Positions 47,515 to 58,300 of a stretch of DNA of 64,000 nt are shown here, piece after piece. The notes beneath the pieces are model-generated. The model was not told the DNA's origin and did no database searches. It saw nothing but the letters and a program-made list of their open reading frames with translations. The stretch comes from Peromyscus leucopus (taxonomy: Eukaryota > Chordata > Mammalia > Rodentia > Cricetidae). The position numbers and the translations under genes are program-made. The DNA lies in assembly GCF_004664715.2 (NCBI RefSeq), contig NC_051063.1, positions 68,027,018 to 68,091,017 on the forward strand, given 5' to 3'. Within the stretch, counting starts at the first letter, position 1; each line of letters opens with the position of its first letter.

Positions 47515-48429
47515 ATTGTCTCAGGACATTCCCCTTTAAGGCAGGGTGACAACTATGGGCTTTGTGTCATTCTTGTGAATGTGGTTTGATGAGAAGTAGA
47601 AAGATTGTGCAATGTTGTGGTCATGGTCAAGAGGAAGGGAGGTAGGAGGGTACTTAGAAACCTACTATTGTTCTCACCTTCTATCCTGGCCTTAGGGCTG
47701 GGTTGCTTTGGGGAGGGTGTAGTGAGGAGATCCTGGAGAGTATATCTAAGAAAGGAGTTTGTGAGGCATCGCTGGAGGAATCATAATTTCAGTACTTAAG
47801 CTATGGAAACCATTCCTTCAGGGTGGACTCTCTTTAAAATTCAGTCCTAGTTCTGGTGGATCTCCCTGTTATCATAGAGGGAGAAAGAGCAAGTTCATTG
47901 GTTGTGGGGGGCAGTGTGTTCACACATATTCTCAGGCTTGGCAAGCTGCTGCTTTCTAGGTTTAACTAAAAACACTCTGGTCCTTAGTTTGTGGTACCAG
48001 CTTATGATGCTGTACTATTGAAAAAAAAAAACCTAAAACTTCAGAAAATCCAATGCAGTGGGTACATTGATTAAAGATGCCTCCACATTTTTGGTCTGAC
48101 CAAATTTTCTAGGCAATTTTCAATGGGACAAATGTAATTGTTGCATATGATTGGTTGAATAAATTCTACTGTGGTTGCCTTCAAACTTTAGATTTTTGAC
48201 CCTGTTTTGCAAATTTGCACTCTTCATGGGATGAGAAATGACCCCACACGTAAGCTAACTCACCTTTTCCCTGAGGAGATTTCACAGTAAGTATGGTAAG
48301 TATGCCTCTGGCTTTTTGGAACCCTCTAAGATCTTGAACAAAACTTAACTCGTGTCTCCTCCCTCTGCCTCAGGCCCCTGTTTCTAGCTTTCCTTGTTTG
48401 GACTTTACTATTTTTTTTTCCCAAAAAAC
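47515..48429. other. Single-copy noncoding DNA
   Basis: Nothing recognised. A10-11 run near 48020. Confidence 0.5.
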
Positions 48430-48634
48430 ATGTGCATGTATGTGCCTGCTGGTCTGTAGTCACACATGTGCTCAGGTGCTAGTCGAGGCTAGAAGAGGGT
48501 GTAGGATACCCTAGAACTGGAATTACAGGTGATTGTGAGTCCTAGGAACTCATGACTGGGTCCTAGGAACCAAATCTGGGTCCACTAGAAGAGTAGCAAT
48601 TGCTTTTAACCTCTGGGTCATCTCTGAAGCCCTG
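48430..48634 (-). mobile_element. B3 SINE
   Basis: TG-rich lead, then 'gctagaagagggtgtaggat', 'ccctagaactggaattacag', 'gtgattgtgagtcctagg', 'ccaaatctgggtccactaga', 'agagtagcaattgcttttaa' and 'cctctgggtcatctctgaag': the antisense of a B3/B2 SINE with its tRNA-derived head at the right end. Confidence 0.87.
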
Positions 48635-49039
48635 ATTTTGACTTTTTCTGTTGAATTATGAGGTTCCTCTGTGCTGGTCTTGGGCTGTAGGACTGGGCAG
48701 GTGTCAGTCAGTCTACTTTCTGAGGACAGACCTGCTTCCTGTGGTCAGGACTCCACTCTGTATCCTTTTTATAGATGAGAACCCTGAGTGGACCTTTAGA
48801 CACTGGCCAGGATGTCTGTGTTTTCTAAGAGATAATGAAAGCCCATGGGTTCATTTATTCAGAAACACTTTATGTCAAATTCATGTTGAGACTAACTCCA
48901 AAATCTATCTGCATGAGCTACATGAAACACTTATGGGTAGGGGTTAGGAATTATAGTTATTTGTTAAGGTCATTTCAGAACCTATGATAAATACCTACAT
49001 TTTACACATGAGATGGTTTACTTTTCTTTAATTTCACAG
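48635..49039. other. Single-copy noncoding DNA, ending in an acceptor-like tract
   Basis: No gene. The last 28 nt (49012-49039) are pyrimidine-rich and end TTTCACAG, a good splice-acceptor match. Confidence 0.45.
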
Positions 49040-49066
49040 ACAGTGATAATGGCCGCGACCATGCAG
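49040..49066 (+). other. Candidate 27-nt microexon
   Basis: Bounded by TTTAATTTCACAG on the left and CAG|GTAGGT on the right. It carries three CpGs in GGCCGCGACC and its neighbour, unusual here. Two frames are open: one reads TVIMAATMQ, the other, entering after two bases, SDNGRDHA. Twenty-seven is divisible by three. I recognise no gene. It could be chance, or part of a noncoding transcript. Confidence 0.3.
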
Positions 49067-49136
49067 GTAGGTTCACCCAAGGATGTTCATCTCTAAACTG
49101 ACATGTTCTTTTTTCTCTTCTCCCTTCCTTTCCCAG
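49067..49136 (+). other. Candidate 70-nt mini-intron
   Basis: Donor GTAGGT at 49067, a branch-point-like CTAAACTGAC at about 49093-49102, a near-pure pyrimidine tract to 49133 and acceptor CCCAG ending at 49136. Seventy nt is near the lower limit for mammalian introns. Downstream sequence from 49137 is open in more than one frame (for example LVDLYSTPESPRPIASREV) until the poly(T) at 49291. Confidence 0.33.
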
Positions 49137-49288
49137 GCTTGTCGATCTGTACTCAACTCCAGAATCTCCAAGGCCAATTGCCTCGAGAGAAGTAACATTC
49201 CATCACCCACTAGTTCATTTAAGTCATAGTCAGAGAAGAGGCAAGGCATTTCAATACACTTTCTTATTACTGGGTTTTACATTTCCAT

Positions 49289-49290
<2 letters not shown>
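49137..49290 (+). other. Candidate downstream exon or plain single-copy DNA
   Basis: Follows the acceptor at 49136. Joined to the candidate microexon, one frame ends in a TAA at 49193-49195 (...LQGQLPREK) and another runs to about 49226-49228. No polyadenylation signal is obvious before 49291. Undecided. Confidence 0.22.

Positions 49291-49320
<30 letters not shown>
49291..49320. repeat. Poly(T) tract, 30 nt
   Basis: The longest homopolymer in the window. No SINE body is recognised beside it. Confidence 0.95.
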
Positions 49321-49322
<2 letters not shown>

Positions 49323-51269
49323 CAATTTTGAGACAAACCGGGCAGGAGAAGTGAAGTGTATATTTGTGTCAAATCCAAACACACCCAGCAGCTGTGGTGC
49401 AAACAGAAGACTCTCTGGGTTGAGAGAGAAAATAAAAGGAAACTTATGAGATAATGCATGAGACAGATTGTCAATAGTGCATGGAAAGGCCACTTCACTT
49501 GATCAGCTGGGCTATTTGGAGCAGAGTTCTGATTAAAGAAGACATTCTTGGAAGGGCTGCTGTGGACAGGTCATCTGTACAACACATTGCTCAAAATGAC
49601 TAAGTGTGAGCCTTGGGGTCCTAGGATGTCAGGGTCAGGGCAACGCACTCTCCCTGTTACACTAGCTCTCTGGTTTATGTGGATCTGTATGCCAGATGCA
49701 ACAGAGCCAATAAAGCCAAGAAATCAGAGAGCTTGTCACCAATTGGGTGCCATGGAAAGGCTGGTTTCCAGGAGTGAATGGCTGTCCCTCCCTAGTCCCA
49801 GTCTGACAAATGACAGCATGAAGAACTTGCCTGTGTAGTAGACCACAAGTTGGGCTAGCCAGATTTTCAGGCCCCTCCCATGGCTTATCACTCCTCCCAC
49901 CCAAAATCATGGCTCATTACCAAGCAGCTTAGGAATGCTTATGGGGGACATGTAGATATTTGAGTCTAAGAAAGTGTAGTTTTCAATACCATTAAGTGGA
50001 AATGTCTAGAAAGACTAGATTCTTGGAACTGCTGTCCAGAAAATGCACATGGTACAGATTTCCTTTGGGCCATGACCCATTGGACTCTGAGAAATAGATG
50101 TCACATTGTCAGAACATCCCAGACAGGGTGCCTTAGAGGTGGCATGTATCTGCAGCACTGAAGGCTTTGACTTAGGCCCCCTCACCTTGGTCCTCGTTGT
50201 CTGGGGTTATCCCATCCCAGGAGTGTCCCTTGATCCTCCTCGTCAAACTCAGGAAGGACCCCATGAAGAATCTGGCGGAGAAATACCAGCATTTTCTTGA
50301 GAAACCTGCCTCTGCCACAGGCTGGTTGTGGAGCTCAGCGTGGACCTTTCTGCAGTGCTGGGGTGGTAACAGCTCACACAGGACCCCTTCAGCCTCTTGG
50401 AGGTTCAGTGGCTGGTTTGACTCATCTCACGGCTCAGTCATAAACACTTCTCAACAGGTGCAGCTGTGTCTAGATGGGATTGGGTGGAACAAGTCCTTTC
50501 TACGGCCCCTGCCTTGTCGTGGGCCTATCTTTTCCAGCCCTCTTCTTCCCACAGTCCCAGCCTTCACCCGGCCCCCACCGTTGCCTTGCTGGGTAACAAA
50601 AAGGAATCTGGGTCTATTGTACTCTAAACGGACCAAGAGATCATTGCCTTGATTCTTCCAGGGATACCATTGCTTTTAATCTGTATCCTGAGACTCACCC
50701 AGAGGGGGATGGAGTTGTGAGGTTTTCTAGACGCTGCCAGTTGAGGCTTGTGAGAACCCTCAGACAAAGCACTTCTGAGATGCCCTGAAGATGGTGGACT
50801 CAGAGGAAGTGGCAGGACAAGTCCTGGCTCCCTCCTCCCACATGACTGTTTGGAGTCATCCATGTGACCCTAGGATGCTTTGGAGAAGATATTCAGTAAG
50901 AATTTGCTGGTGCGATGTTTTTCTTGGGATGTCTTCCCGAAAATTCAGGTGTGTGTATTGCAGCAGAAACAAAACCTCAATAGTCAGATTGGTCCACCCA
51001 GTGTCTGACTTTCCCAACTACCCAGCAACAGCAACAGCAGCAGTTTCTGGAGGTTCACATACTTGCTAATGAACTCACACGCTGTTGGACCCATAAGTCT
51101 CCCCCAGAGACTACTACTCCACGTTGATCTGGGGCTCACCCCTACTGCAGTGCCCCAGGAACACACAGACCTCAGCGGTGTTGCTGGGAGGGAAGGCAAG
51201 AAGCAACCACTTCTGGGGCTAGGAAGGGAATTAGGACAATTTATTATTTCCCTGTTGCACTGAGTAAAT
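49321..51269. other. Single-copy noncoding DNA
   Basis: No gene or repeat seen. The frame at 50197-50652 (151 codons) has no domain and overlaps antisense frames. Confidence 0.5.
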
Positions 51270-51660
51270 AGACTTTAAGATAAATTATTGGCGCCTGCAG
51301 CTTGCTTGATGCAAAAACCCATAAGTGAAAGCATACTCTAATGAACATATGCCGACCTGCCCTCCCCTTCGTACCTCACGTCCGCTATTAACTTTCTATG
51401 CACTCGGGACCTTTGGCTCTTGGCCTAAATAATACAAGAATAATTAGAATAATTACTGGGGAAGCCAGGTCAAATATACAAGGATCCTTTTAACAGCATG
51501 GCTATCTTTATTTTTCAAAAGAAAATCTTAAAACCAACCAAATGCTGCTCCTTCCACCCCAGAATAAAATCATTGCTCTGTGTAGCGAGCAGCCATTCGA
51601 AGTGAAGTGATGGCGATGCGTGATTTCTGTGCCATTCAAGTGTGGCTAGTTTCTAGTTTG
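51270..51660. promoter_or_regulatory. Likely conserved noncoding element
   Basis: Repeat-free, AT-rich with kept CpGs (GGCGCC, GCCGACC, TTCGTACC, CACGTCCGC, CTCGGG, GGCGATGCG). Words include GATAAATTATTGG, TAATACAAGAATAATTAG and GAATAATTACTGG. First block of the dense 51-58 kb series. Confidence 0.5.
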
Positions 51661-52914
51661 GGGTTTAAATGTTTGGTTCCCCCTCCCATGTCAGACTTCC
51701 AAAGGACAACCTGGAAGATGGAGATGAGATTAGTCCAGCTCACTGAGTGACTCACAAGGACTCAGGGACCTTGGCCACCTCCTCCATCCTTCACTTCATT
51801 GTTCATAAAGGGATGAGGCAAAATAAACTCAAGTCTTGACAAAGCAGGGTTGCCTTGGAGGAAGAAAGTCAATGCTCAGCCCTGTGATCCTCCCCAAGCA
51901 TCTGGTTTTGACTCCATCCACGGTGGAGGAGGATGGGTGACTGAATGCACATGGCTTAGGACAGCAAGGCCGTTCCTACGCCCTCTAGAATCCCTCAGGT
52001 TCTGCCCCTGCTTTTCTTCCCTGGGTCCAAGTGCAGCACAGAGAGGGCTCTCGTGTTAGCAGTGAGAGCTGGGTGTAGCTTTACACCTTTGACTTAACTT
52101 AGTAAGTCTCCTGCCCTGGCCATGAGTGTCTCTTGACTGGTGGGGAACTCTGTTTCCTTATTTGCAGGACAGGAGAGTGACAATCCCACCCCCTCACAGA
52201 GGGTGAAAGATGAGATGTGGGTATTCATCAGAGGGCTTCACTGGAAACGAAGGGCATGTTTCTCTGATGCCATCACGGTGTGTCAACTGAGCTCAGGCTC
52301 CATCAGGGTGGTGGCTGTAGACTACCTTCTTTATATATTCCAGCTACTCAGCGAGAAAACAGGAGCCTCACCTAGGAGCCACCTCTCCTAGTCTCTGTGC
52401 TATCTCATTTCTTAAAGACACACACCCAAGCCTCAGTCTTGTATATTTCCAGTGGATCCACATTTTAGTGCCTGTTGATGGCAGAGGATAATAGGAGGGT
52501 AGGATTCTAAGTGACTTTTCCTTTTTTTCAAACATAAAATGTTGAACAGATATGCCCCAAGATGTCACAACAGACCTGTCAGGCTTGCTCTCAACAGAAG
52601 GTGCTGACAGAGAAGCATCAGGAGCTGGAGGAGATGTCCACCTGCTAGGCGCATTTGGAAGGCAGGAGATCAGGATGAATACTTGATTTTGCACACCCCA
52701 CCTGCCTCATGCTGGGGGTTCTACAGTCACCAAGCCCTGACGTTCAAGGTCATGCGACCTTAGGGGCTCTGAAGGTTCCCATGGTGATGGTGGAGCCTAG
52801 GAGAAGAGCGTCAGATTGGAGTGAATCTTGCCCAATACTCCTCTCCGATGTCTGAGAGTCCTGCATGCTCAGGAGTGAGTGATGGTTAATGCCACCCGCT
52901 CAGCACAGCCAGGC
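51661..52914. other. Single-copy noncoding DNA
   Basis: No gene or repeat recognised. Confidence 0.5.
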
Positions 52915-53030
52915 AGTCATCCAGCCTGTCAAGGCCATTTTTAAATATTCCTCCTCCTCATTCTTCCATAATTAATAATTTGCATCAATAATGCCAAGCT
53001 TCCCACCTGACTCAACCATAAACTTGACAG
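52915..53030. promoter_or_regulatory. POU/homeodomain-rich regulatory candidate
   Basis: CCATAATTAATAATTTGCAT holds a TAATTA homeodomain core and a perfect octamer ATTTGCAT (52978-52985), followed by CAATAATGCC. This fits a composite POU/SOX/homeodomain site. Conservation is not tested. Confidence 0.42.
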
Positions 53031-53439
53031 ACTCCCACAGGCACACTGTGAGTTTGTGTCTACACTTAAGGCATCGCATTGAGAATTCACCTAGGAACAT
53101 CTACAGGGAAGCCCTGCCTGGTCCACAGGGAGACAGCTGGTTAGAGGACCTGCATGGTGTCCTGGGTCTTGTGGAGTGGCTACCACAGGCTAGAGCCCAT
53201 AAAACTGCATCCCCGCTGCTGCAAGCAAGGAGCCTCCATGTTTTCAAGGTTAAACATCTGATAGGAGTTGAGCCTGAAATCTTCACGTTCAGAGTTTTCC
53301 CCCAAATTCCTCTCCAAGACCTGCTTACTCATGCCGATGGCACTCGGTTGGATTCCTGCATCCCGGCGTGCAAACCACCCTCTGCTTTCCTACGTGAGAG
53401 ATCCTCCATGAGTACTTATTACCAAGCTGTCATTCCTCT
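53031..53439. other. Single-copy noncoding DNA
   Basis: The frame at 52991-53443 (150 codons) has no recognisable domain. Otherwise nothing. Confidence 0.45.
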
Positions 53440-53830
53440 GTAATTATCCACAGCCGGGACGCCTTCCGTTGTTTCCATATCATTTGGAATGACACAGGCT
53501 GGATATTACCCTTGTCTGTGTATTGCGCGCGCGCGCGCACCGTGCTCCTCAAGCTTTGCAGCTACCCTCACTCATTTGCATTTCGAAAGAGGCAGAGGCC
53601 TGACAGAGATTTTTTTGAGCTATTATGAAGCACTTATTAGTAGAAATTGAACCGATCCATCCCCCCATCGTTTCCTTTCTCATAATCATTATTTCTACAA
53701 ATTCTCTGCACCTTCCAAAAATTCTAGGGCATGCTGTCGAAAGAGATCAGGCTGCTGAAAGCATTATTCATTGGGGTTAATATAGCTCCAGGTACTAATG
53801 GGTCTTTCCTTAAGGTTTTCTGGCAACTAT
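53440..53830. promoter_or_regulatory. Likely conserved noncoding element with an internal (GC)n tract
   Basis: Contains GTAATTATCC, an octamer ATTTGCAT (53574-53581), CATAATCATTATTTC, ATTATTCATTGG and GGTTAATATAGC, with CpGs kept (GCCGGGACGCC, TTCGAA, ACCGATCC, ATCGTT, GTCGAA). At 53524-53538 is TGCGCGCGCGCGCAC, strictly alternating. No mobile element. Confidence 0.48.
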
Positions 53831-53869
53831 AGAAGGACTGGCTAGAGGAAAATGGCTCTATATGTTTCT

Positions 53870-54070
53870 AGAATGTACAATGGGGTGTGTGCATGGGTAT
53901 GTGTGTCTACATAATACATGCATAAAATATGGAAAATAATATATACATAGATGGCACAACTCTGAGTTAGTCATGCATGCAGAATGCAACTTGATACAAG
54001 TGTGCACAGATGTACGCATGTCCAAATAGGTGCACACACGTGCATTGCAGGTATAGTATATATGTGCATA
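53870..54070. repeat. Degenerate TG/CA/TA-rich DNA
   Basis: Interrupted GTGTGTGC, ATGTGTGTC, CATACATAG and CACACACGTGC words; a decayed simple repeat separating two enhancer-like blocks. Confidence 0.6.
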
Positions 54071-54099
54071 GATGAATTTGCGTTCTAAACAAGGAGTCG

Positions 54100-54275
54100 G
54101 CACATTTGGGGAGGCCTGCTATTCTTTGTGTGTTCAAATATTCCTTCTGAAGTAAATTAAATAAGCTCAGCTTGGGAGCAGAGACAATGCAGGGCTTGGA
54201 ATGTTCCCAGCCTCCCTCTATTACGATCCTTGCTTTTATAATTAGTCATTTTGGAGCTGTTTAAAAATACCTCAG
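54100..54275. promoter_or_regulatory. Likely conserved noncoding element
   Basis: AAGTAAATTAAATAAGC, TTATAATTAGTCATTTTGG and TTACGATCC words in repeat-free DNA. 'ttggaatgttcc' includes a TEAD-like GGAATG. Moderate confidence only. Confidence 0.38.
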
Positions 54276-55790
54276 TGTCAGTTGCAGAATCCGATTCTCC
54301 ACTTGTTCTCAGAGCAGGGACAGCACAAAGAGAATCCTACCTTCGGCCCCCTCACTTTCTCTGCCTTTCCTTCTCTATTCCCTGCTGGTTCAGCATGTCT
54401 ATCTCTCCCATTTTACCCCAATTTGGTCTCCTCCCACCTGCCTCCACTAGGATTACCCTTTATCTTCTCAGGTACCTAGGTCATCCTGGCCAGGGCTCTC
54501 CTGGCCAGGGTCCTTGTCCTCTTGAAACTCAGGGCGTGTTTCAAAGTCTAGCAATTGCTACCATCCAGATGGATCCAAAAGGGTCTGCAGCCTGCAGCCT
54601 TTTTCCCCACGTCCTGAGCTTTGCAACAGGCTCAAAGTGACAGGCAAGCAGCATAGATGGAAACTTCTGAAATCATGACCAAGAGAGACCTTTCCTCCTC
54701 CGGCTGACCTGAGGTGTTTGGTCACATAGTCAGGAAGAACATTCCAGACTGGGCCCGTGTACCAGACCTTTTCTCTGTCTGCCACTGGAATTCTCCCCAA
54801 GGTCAAGACAGCCCCCAGCTGGCCCTGCTGCAGAGTCTTTTCTGCCTCCACCTCCTTTATCAAGAGGCCGTAGGGTCATCCTGAACTTCCCATCTGCCCT
54901 TCTGTATCTCCACTAGAGGGCATTACAGAGGGTAGAAGCTGCCTTGCAGGGCACAGGTCTTGGGCATCACCTGTGGGTCACCAGGCAGGGCATCGTGGCT
55001 CTCTAGTGGGCTGAATGTGCCCTCACCTCACCATTTGGAGGAGTGAGTGTGGGGACTCCTAAGGATATTCCCACAGTGCCCTGGGGGACTCCCATGGAAC
55101 AGGGAATTGGTTTGAGTATCATCATCATTATCCATTATTATTTATTGCATGCCCGCCGGTGGCCCTGGCACACTCAGGGTTTAATGTTTCAATAAGACCT
55201 TATTTGCACAGTTCCCACCAGAGTCAGAAATTTCAGTCCTCATCAAAATTACCTTGTATGTGACGCTTTAGTGATTTTTAGATTCTTGGATTAAACCTTT
55301 CTTGCCTCTCATTTTGCAGACCCTTTATACTTCTCCTCAAAGTACTCTGAATATCTTTTTATCTTCTGTTAAATACTGCTCAGAACATTCTGGTCTTTTC
55401 TTCCTCTGCACCTTCTCTTTCGGTCTTGTGCCTCTTATTCCAGCGCTCCTGTAAGGTTACATTCAGTCTTCCCACTACAGGCAAACACTGTAGCTGAAAC
55501 TGTCTCTTCTTCCTACCTTTCCATACTACATGCCTTGTCCTAGGTTGACTCGCTCATCCATAATACAAGGTGTCTTACAGAGTGGGGCGCTTGGCTTGGG
55601 CAAGGACCACAGAAGCTGGAATAAAAGGGAAGAGGGCTTTAGAGACTCCGCTGGGGCAGTACTGCCTGTCCCAGGGGACGGTCCTACTCACAGGGCTTCT
55701 AGCCTACCTCTGGGTTGCTGTGAATTGCTCTCTGATACTGTGTGCAAAATTTCAAGCTGGATTTAAGCAAATTAGGCTTAACACGAACCA
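54276..55790. other. Single-copy noncoding DNA
   Basis: No gene. It contains a 15-bp-period duplication TCCTGGCCAGGG (54484-54495 and 54499-54510) and the CTCF-like site at 54910-54922. Confidence 0.5.
54910..54922 (+). promoter_or_regulatory. CTCF-like core motif
   Basis: CCACTAGAGGGCA matches the CTCF core CCASYAGRKGGCR at all 13 positions. A single core match can occur by chance, so occupancy is unknown. Confidence 0.55.
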
Positions 55791-56379
55791 ATAACCATCC
55801 CCAAGTTCATTAAAGAGTTCACGGACACTGTTTTATGAGCTTTTATTGTTTAAGGGAATCTTGACTGCCTGTCTCTGAGCAGTTCAGATAGGAATGCCTT
55901 GAACAGTAGACCCAAAAGCATGTATTTACTAGGATTTAGTGGCAGATACATGATAGAATATGTTTTTTAGACAAAATTTCTTTATCACTGAGGGGGAAAA
56001 AAAAAGACTGTGAAGCGACACCCCATCCTTCAGTCTCTGTCTTCAGCAAACTTCCTCTAAATCAAGCAAAGACAAGTGGCTGCAAATTACGCCACACTGC
56101 AGTGAGGTGAGGTCGGCACAGCCCCATTCCAAGGGCCGTTTATCAAACGGCGCAGACTGACATGTGTTTCTTCAGATCTGGGTAGATCACACGGTATAAG
56201 CAGGAAGAACAGTGGCATCAAACAAACACCCCCTTCCATCACTTTTTGGAGGCAGCACAGAAGAGGAACCTCTCTCTGCCCGAGCTCTGTGATCCCCTCT
56301 AAACTGCTGCTGCCCTTGGGAGCGGTACACTCAGGCTTCAGAGAAAAAGAATTAGTGTTTCATTTTCCAAGACTGTCAC
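55791..56379. other. Single-copy DNA, partly enhancer-like
   Basis: No SINE. 56070-56170 keeps CpGs (TTACGCC, GTCGGC, AAACGGCGC) and may be constrained; nothing else recognised. Confidence 0.4.
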
Positions 56380-56718
56380 ACCCCACCTTAATGAGCACTT
56401 AAAAGAGATGAATGTGCTGGGAATGGGAAGATTTATTTGAGATATTTAAATAATCTCTCCTAGCTATAACTAAGCTGACACCCTCAGCTCTCACAATGAT
56501 ATTTTTCGGTTATTTTTCTGATAGTGTCCAATAGAAGTTTGTTGCTTGCCCTGCCTTTGTGTAGCACATGCCTTGTACGTTGGCTGACACTCAAAAGGAA
56601 AGCTTCGGGAGTAATCCAAACTGAAATGCTTCCATGCCCCTCCTTCCTTGGCAATCAGACCAATTAAGATATTTCATTACATTTCCCAATGTAAACAGCT
56701 AAATAAATATCTCACGAA

Positions 56719-56721
<3 letters not shown>
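56380..56721. promoter_or_regulatory. Likely conserved noncoding element
   Basis: ACCTTAATGAGC, ATATTTAAATAATC, GGAGTAATCC (OTX/PITX-type TAATCC), GACCAATTAAG and TCATTACATT words with kept CpGs (TTTCGG, TACGTT, TTCGGG, CACGAA). It runs directly into the (CA)n at 56722. Confidence 0.45.
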
Positions 56722-56787
<66 letters not shown>

Positions 56788-56797
56788 AAAAAAAAAA
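56722..56797. repeat. (CA)n microsatellite with A tail
   Basis: About 66 bp of CA with one AAAC interruption, ending in A12 (56786-56797). Confidence 0.96.
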
Positions 56798-56809
56798 TGA
56801 ATAGTACTG

Positions 56810-57400
56810 CAGACCTTCTGTACTTTATAACACACTGGAAATCCTTGTGAGAGTTATGGGGCCGTCCGTTACAATCAGCCATGAAGTACATTACAAAGGT
56901 AATATGGGTTTAAGAAGGAACTACTGCAGAATGTATATTTTCATTATCAAAAACGTTAAGCCATTTATCCCGAGGAGTCAGAATAATCATTAATGGCTGG
57001 GAATTTATGGTGCCAGATCTTAAACTAATGTGAATGACTCCAGGTGTTACTAATGGCTCCGGTGAAATGTGCCAGTATCGGAGACTTCTACTAAATCTGA
57101 GGTAATAGTCGGATGCTTAATCTGGACAGATGAGTAGCAATTTAACTGACACATTGATTGGATTCTGTAGGTTTAAATGGCACCCATTGTGAAGCCCACG
57201 GTCAAACAGCAATCAGAGGGCGACTTAGAAGTCATTCTCTTTCTGTGAGCCTGGCCCCACGGGTGCGAGAGTTGCTTAGAACCTCCTTGCAAAAGATTCC
57301 ATTTTAAAAAACACTCGAGGTTACCTTTTTTGTGATGTATGCAATAACAAAGTTTAAAACCTCCCCTGCTAGCTTTTAACCCTTATCTTGAAAAGTCTTA
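56810..57400. promoter_or_regulatory. Likely conserved noncoding element, long
   Basis: Nearly 600 bp free of repeats with many TAAT cores (AATAATCATTAATGG, AAACTAATGTG, TTACTAATGGC, GGTAATAGTC, GCTTAATC) and CpGs (GCCGTCCG, AACGTT, CCCGAGG, CTCCGG, ATCGGAG, GTCGGATG, GGGCGAC, GGGTGCGAG, CTCGAGG). Probably the strongest constrained-looking block by length and motif density. Confidence 0.55.
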
Positions 57401-57824
57401 GGACATTCTCTGAGCTAGTGCTGATGGTCCAGGAGTGTGTAGATGGGAGAGGTCAAGCCAGACAAATATTTTGATTGATCCAACCCTGTGCTGGTTTAAG
57501 AAACATCTTAATGAGTGGTCTTTGTTCTGATTTGAGAACCTTAGCTTCCTTCCATTCCTGCCACCAGATTACTTCTGTCCCCTACTGTGTCTTCCTGGTG
57601 GGTGGGTGACTTTGGCTAAATGCAACTGAGAAGAGCCTTTTGTGATTTTGAGCCAGGGGTGGAATTGGATTTTCCTGGGCCCTGCTGGACCCCTGGCTGT
57701 ACAAGGTGCCTGTGGGCTGGTGAAGCAGGTGTCTCTCCCTGGCTTCCACTCTCACCATCATTCAGAATGACCACAGGAGTGGCCAGACCCACTCCCCGAG
57801 ACATGGATGTTCCTGACTGTTGTC
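57401..57824. other. Single-copy noncoding DNA
   Basis: Nothing recognised. Confidence 0.5.
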
Positions 57825-58300
57825 AACATCCTTTGAAAGCGCATAAAAATAAATTATCCTTAGGTGTACCTGTCGGGAAGATAGATTCGGTGCATCCGAC
57901 TGTTGCAGGCACTTCAAATGACAGGGGCGCCTATCATGTTCCCGTAATAGGGTCAAACAGCTGGACAGGGATTTAGCTCTCAGCAAGGCCAGAAGGGCCG
58001 AGCTCTTGTAGGGGAGGATGAATGGAGCACGCGGAGGCAGCGGGACCTGTTTATTACAGCGTTTTTCTGCTTCACTGCAGACCTGTAATGAGCGCCACGC
58101 AGCTGGATTGACGGTTGCCCTCTTGCGTCGCATGCTCTGCAGAAAGTGGGTGAAGGCAGAGCCGTCTGCCTGCTGACCTATCACTCTGCCCCATCAAGAG
58201 TTCAATTTACTTCTCTGACAAGAGGCGACGAGGCAGTGTGGGCTCCTTTTGATTGGCTTGTGTAGGTTAAATAAAAAAAAATGGTTTAATGAATATTTCA
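57825..58300. promoter_or_regulatory. Likely conserved noncoding element, CpG-rich for its setting
   Basis: About twenty CpGs in 475 bp (GGAAAGCGC region, GTCGGG, TTCGGTG, ATCCGAC, GGGGCGCC, CCCGTAA, CACGCGG, CAGCGG, GAGCGCCACGC, GACGGTT, TTGCGTCGCATGC, GCCGTC, GGCGACGAGG) plus CATAAAAATAAATTATCC and TGGTTTAATGAATATT. No transcript signal or island-like GC content. Inferred enhancer. Confidence 0.55.

Noticed and set aside
57825..58300. CpG-island promoter
   Set aside because: CpGs are many for the region but GC content is not island-like, and no exon, initiator or downstream donor is evident.
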